Origin: Emiliania huxleyi CCMP1516
Lineage: Eukaryota > Haptophyta > Isochrysidales > Noelaerhabdaceae
Reading direction: 5' to 3'
NCBI RefSeq assembly: GCF_000372725.1
Contig: NW_005198391.1
Location: 21,768-52,651, forward strand
Length of the DNA: 30,884 nucleotides
Numbering within the stretch: the first letter of the stretch is position 1; the number at the start of each line of letters is the position of its first letter. Shown here piece after piece: positions 27,596-30,884 of the stretch. Made by a program: the position numbers and the translations under genes. The notes below the pieces were generated by a model. It saw only the letters and a program-made list of their open reading frames with translations, did no database searches and was not told the DNA's origin.

Positions 27596-30500
27596 TCAGT
27601 CGAGGTCCTCGACGAAGCCTGAGCCCATGATATCCACTGCGGCCGCTCGCGCCGCCTCGATGTCGCCAGCGGTGGCGCTCGGGCTCGGGGCCGCCGCCTC
27701 GGCTGGCGCAGCAGTCGCTGCCGACGAGCCCGCGGCGCTCACACTTTGGTGGAGCAGAGCAACGAGCTCGTGCTTTTCGACGCACCCGACGTGGTCGACG
27801 CGGCGCTCTACCAACGCGCTCTTGATCTCCTTGATGCTCATGGCGGCAATCTCGCCCGCTGTCAAGGGCCGTGGCGGCGGCCGTGGAGGCGGCTGAGGAA
27901 CGCTCTGCTGTTGTCGCGGCCGATGCTCTTGTTGCTGCTGCTGTCGCGGCGGCGGCGGCGGCTGCTGCTGTCGCGGCTGCTGCTGTGGCGGCTGTGGTGG
28001 CGGCGGCTGTGGCGGCTGCTGCTGTGGCGGCTGCTGCTGTGGCGGCTGCTGCAAAGTCGCCTCCTCCTGCGCAGCCAACGCTGCCCTCTTCTCGCGCACG
28101 GCGGCCTCATGCTTCGCAACCTGCGCTTGCGCCGCCTGAGCCTCCTCCTTCGCCACAGCTTCTGCTGCCTCCGCCTCCTTCGCGAGCGCCGCTGTCTTCC
28201 GCGCGCGTTCTGCCGCGAGCCGCGCTTGCTCTGCCGCCGCCCGCGCCTGCTCGCTCAGACTCCGCGCCTCCGCCGCGGCCTTGCTAGCGCGGGCCTGCTT
28301 CTGGGAGGTCGCGCTGCACGCCGCCGCCAGCGCCGCCTCCTCGGCCCCTAGCGCCGACCGCAGTGACGCGAGGGACGCCGCTGTCGCCGCTCCGGCCGAC
28401 GGCCCATCTCCCTGGGTCAGATCTACGAACCCAGGCCGCTTGGGCACGCCATCGGAGCCCCGCTTGACTCCCGCCACGCCGGCCGCCCCTTCGCCGGCCG
28501 CCCCTTCGCCGGCCGACCCCCTGCTGGCCGCCCCACGGGCCGTGGAAGAGCCGCTGCCGGCCGCGTCGATGCGACGCAGGGAGGTGGGAGGTACCCTCTC
28601 CTCTCTCCCGCCGCCCTCGTACGCCACGTCGCACGCACCGTCCGCGTGCACCCTCGTCACTCTCGCGGCGCGCCACGGCTCCGCGGCGGCGTCTGCCAAG
28701 CGAGGCGGGTGCTCGGAGCGCCGGCTGGCCGCCTCGGAGATGGAGGAACATGACGGGCGCGCCTCTGCGTCGGCCCACACCCACCCGTCCCGCAGCAGCG
28801 AGACCCACTCCAGGCCCGCCGCCCCGGTGACCGCGACCTGCACGCCGAGCTCGAGCGCGTCGAGCGACACGATTGCACCCTCGAAGCCGGCCTGGCCCGA
28901 GCCACCGCTCCCTGGAGGCGCCGCCCGTGGGGCGACGCGGATGCGGCACTCCTCGAGCGGCTGCCACGCCTTGCCCCTCAGCTCGGCGGGCAGCAGCATG
29001 TCACTCGTGTGCGAGGTGAGGATCCGCGCGTGGAGCGCGCCCGGCTGCAGCCCGGCAACGTCGCAGCTGGCGATGTGGCACACCCGAAGCGGGCCGCCGG
29101 TCTGCAACGCGACGCGCACCGCCGGAACCTTGCTGCGCTGCCGGCTCGCCTCGCACGCGTCGCCCACCCGCAAAGGCTGGCCCGCGGGCCGAGTGGCCGT
29201 AGCTCCCGGCGCCGGGGGCTTGGCCTTGGCTTCCGGAGCGGCGGGCGCGGCGGCGGAGCCAGGCGCTCGCGGCATTTGCGCGGGCGCGGGAGGCGCCCTT
29301 GCTTTCGGCGCGCAATACTCGCAGAGCCACTCCCCTACACAGCGAGGCCCGGAGCGGGATCAGCGAGGGCCGTGGAGCGCGGCGATCCCCCAGGCCCGCT
29401 TTTCCCTCGGGGAGGTCCTCTTCGCGCATCGGCGGGACGAGGCACTCAAAGTGGAAGACCTTCGGGCAGCGGTCGCAGCAGAGCAGCTCGCCGCCGTCCT
29501 TGCAGTGGTGGCACTCGCCCATCTTGCCGTCGTCGCCGATGCCGTAGTACTGCGCCTTCCGCTGCTGTGCCTACGGGGCGGGCCGTGGCACGCGGTGCAG
29601 ACGCACCGCCCTCGGGGCGCCACAGCGCCCTCCGCCCGACACACCTCCTTTTGCTTGGCAAGGAGGGCCTCCAACTCCGCCTCGCCCTCGGCCAGGTCAG
29701 CCGCCTCCGCCGCCGCCTCCGCCGCCGCGTCCGCCTGCTCCCGCTCCTGCTGCGCCTCCCGCCACGCGTCGTGCCAAGCGCTAGCCTCCTCCGCGCTGCA
29801 CCCCTCGCGCTGCTTGACTCGCCTTTGCCGCGCGTGCCGCTCCTCCTCCGCCGAGCGAAGCTTGCGCCGCTCGTCGGCGCGGCTCTCCCGCGCCGCCCTG
29901 CGCCGACTCTCGAGCCGCGACTTGAGCGCCTGCACCGCCTTTGCGTCCGCCTTCTTCTGCTTGGCCCTGTCCGCCTCCCACTTAGCCTTTTCCGACTCCC
30001 ACTTTGCCTGTTGCGCCTCCTTCGCCGCCGCGCGCTGCTGCGCCGCCGCGGCAGCGCGCGCCGCCGCGGCGCTGGCCAGCGAGGCCGCGGAGCGCGCCGC
30101 CGCCGGCGGAGCGGTCGACGCGCGCGCCCTCGGCCAGCCCGGCTGCGGAGGCTGAACGGACGGCGCGGCGTGCTGGCGTGGGACGGGCGGAATCTCGATC
30201 TTCATGAGCGACTTGCACTGCGGGCATTGCAACTGGTACGCCTGCGGCCCCACCGTATGGTTGGCCGGGACTGTCGTGCGGATAACCATCTTGCAGTGCG
30301 GACAACTGGTCGAGTGGATCGACGGCGGCGCTGCGGAGCCGGGATCAACCCTCGCTGGAGCGGGCTTGTTGTACTGGCTCGGCGCCGGCCGCGCCGAGGC
30401 CATGTCGTAGGCGTGGCGCCGTTGCGGGTCAACCAGCGTTGCTATCGCCATGGAGAGCCGCTCCCACGCAAGCTTGGCTGCCGGATCTTGGTTTTTGTCA

Positions 30501-30634
30501 GGGTGGAGTTTGAGAGCGAGTTTCCGGTACGCCTTGCGTACGAGGGTCTCGTCGAAGTCGCTCGCCCCCGCCAGGCCGAAGACGGCGTAATGGTGCCTCG
30601 CCGACATCACCGCCTCCACCTCGGCGGTCGTCAT
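27596..30634 (-). CDS. J-domain / zinc-ribbon / PHD-finger / SAP-like protein
   Basis: Three exons: 30634-29645, 29561-29400, 29329-27596; about 961 residues. Start [20 protein letters not shown] has a CCACC context. The J-domain follows with HPD at residues 44-46. CPHC (111-114) and CPQC (137-140) form a zinc ribbon like that of plant DUF3444-type J proteins. A long charged alanine-rich coiled coil (about 200-325) leads to a PHD finger: [30 protein letters not shown], completed across intron 2 by WLCEYC. PHD fingers bind histone H3 tails (family knowledge). [19 protein letters not shown] suggests a Tudor-like fold. A glutamine/proline tract precedes a SAP-like helix pair near 881-912 ([20 protein letters not shown]), usually DNA-binding. 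Intron 1 (83 nt, GT donor) is placed by coiled-coil continuity and is less certain; intron 2 (70 nt) has a GC donor (GCGGGC) fixed by the PHD sequence. A chromatin-linked Hsp70 co-chaperone is the best guess. Confidence 0.78.
27890..28066. repeat. Glutamine/proline codon repeat in the J-PHD gene
   Basis: CTGCTGTGGCGG-type units on the + strand encode QQPPQQQPP on the minus strand. The same DNA gives leucine-rich or alanine-rich open frames on the + strand, which are shadows. Confidence 0.85.
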
Positions 30635-30884
30635 GGTGGAATCGGAGCGCGAGCGCAAGACCAGGGCACCAGGCGGGAGAGTGTACGAAGTTAGTGAAGA
30701 AAAAGAAAAAAATTCGCAAAGAAAAAGGACGGCTCGACCGCAACCCGATCCCGATCATCCGGCCCGCTGGGCTTCTCAGCTCCCCGGCCCTGGATGTGAG
30801 GCGGTTGATGACTGCACTCCAAGTGCTCTCCAAGTGCGCTACTCCTACCACTTCCACTAGGATCTAGGTAGTTGCCGCGGCCGC

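Noticed and set aside
27871..30694. Long + strand frames opposite the J-PHD gene (alanine-, leucine- and arginine-rich)
   Set aside because: They are complements of the coiled-coil and glutamine-repeat codons; the minus strand carries all recognisable domains.
30877..30884. GCGGCCGC at the very end as a cloning-site remnant
   Set aside because: It is suggestive of a NotI-ended clone or scaffold edge. But such 8-mers are common at this GC content (another lies at about 11354), so there is no support beyond position.

Overview
This window looks like nuclear DNA of a GC-rich unicellular eukaryote, most probably a haptophyte alga (inference). The basis is: very high GC and GC-biased third codon positions; spliced genes with short introns; CA-type microsatellites and proline/alanine-rich coding; TTAGGG-type telomeric repeats; and protein families typical of algae or protists (an ankyrin gene with a characteristic C-terminal half, plant-style J-domain plus zinc ribbon, large glycosyltransferase-like proteins). 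About half of the introns I could place by protein continuity start with GC, usually GCG, instead of GT. Gene models that demand GT donors will miss many exons here. I see no bacterial operons, CRISPR arrays, rRNA or tRNA genes. All gene models below come from reading frames, splice-site fit and remembered family features; no alignment or expression data were used.

Layout, left part (1-12420): the last two exons of a PAN/apple-domain gene (71-429, +); gene-free DNA with a hexanucleotide satellite; a small unidentified minus-strand gene head-to-head with an ABT1/ESF2 ribosome-biogenesis gene (2322-4189, +); an eight-exon secreted protein with beta-propeller-like and cysteine-rich parts (4975-8070, -); the decayed 3' end of a LINE-type reverse transcriptase (8411-8845, -); a mitochondrial-type J-domain gene (8984-9268, -) divergent from a TPR/SEL1-repeat gene (9396-10424, +); a 487-bp inverted-repeat element with 9-bp target duplications (10810-11296); a 177-bp-period tandem array; and two interstitial telomeric tracts.

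Right part (12420-30884): immediately right of the telomeric tracts is a SulP-type anion transporter (-) that stops before any STAS domain, as if cut at its 3' end. Then come an N-myristoylated tubby/LURP-like gene (+), an ankyrin-repeat ORF with no visible start (+), and a six-exon gene joining an intracellular fasciclin domain to a TIG domain and ankyrin repeats (17365-20868, +). These are followed by a short membrane-anchored ORF (-), a glycosyltransferase-like gene (22251-about 24799, -), two MITE-like elements inserted one after the other at the same target, an MFS transporter (25526-27157, +), and a J-domain/zinc-ribbon/PHD/SAP gene (27596-30634, -).

The genes do not form a pathway. Recurrent structural themes are head-to-head pairs with very short spacers, dispersed short elements shared by upstream regions of unrelated genes, and several apparent one-base frameshifts that may be real decay or assembly errors.
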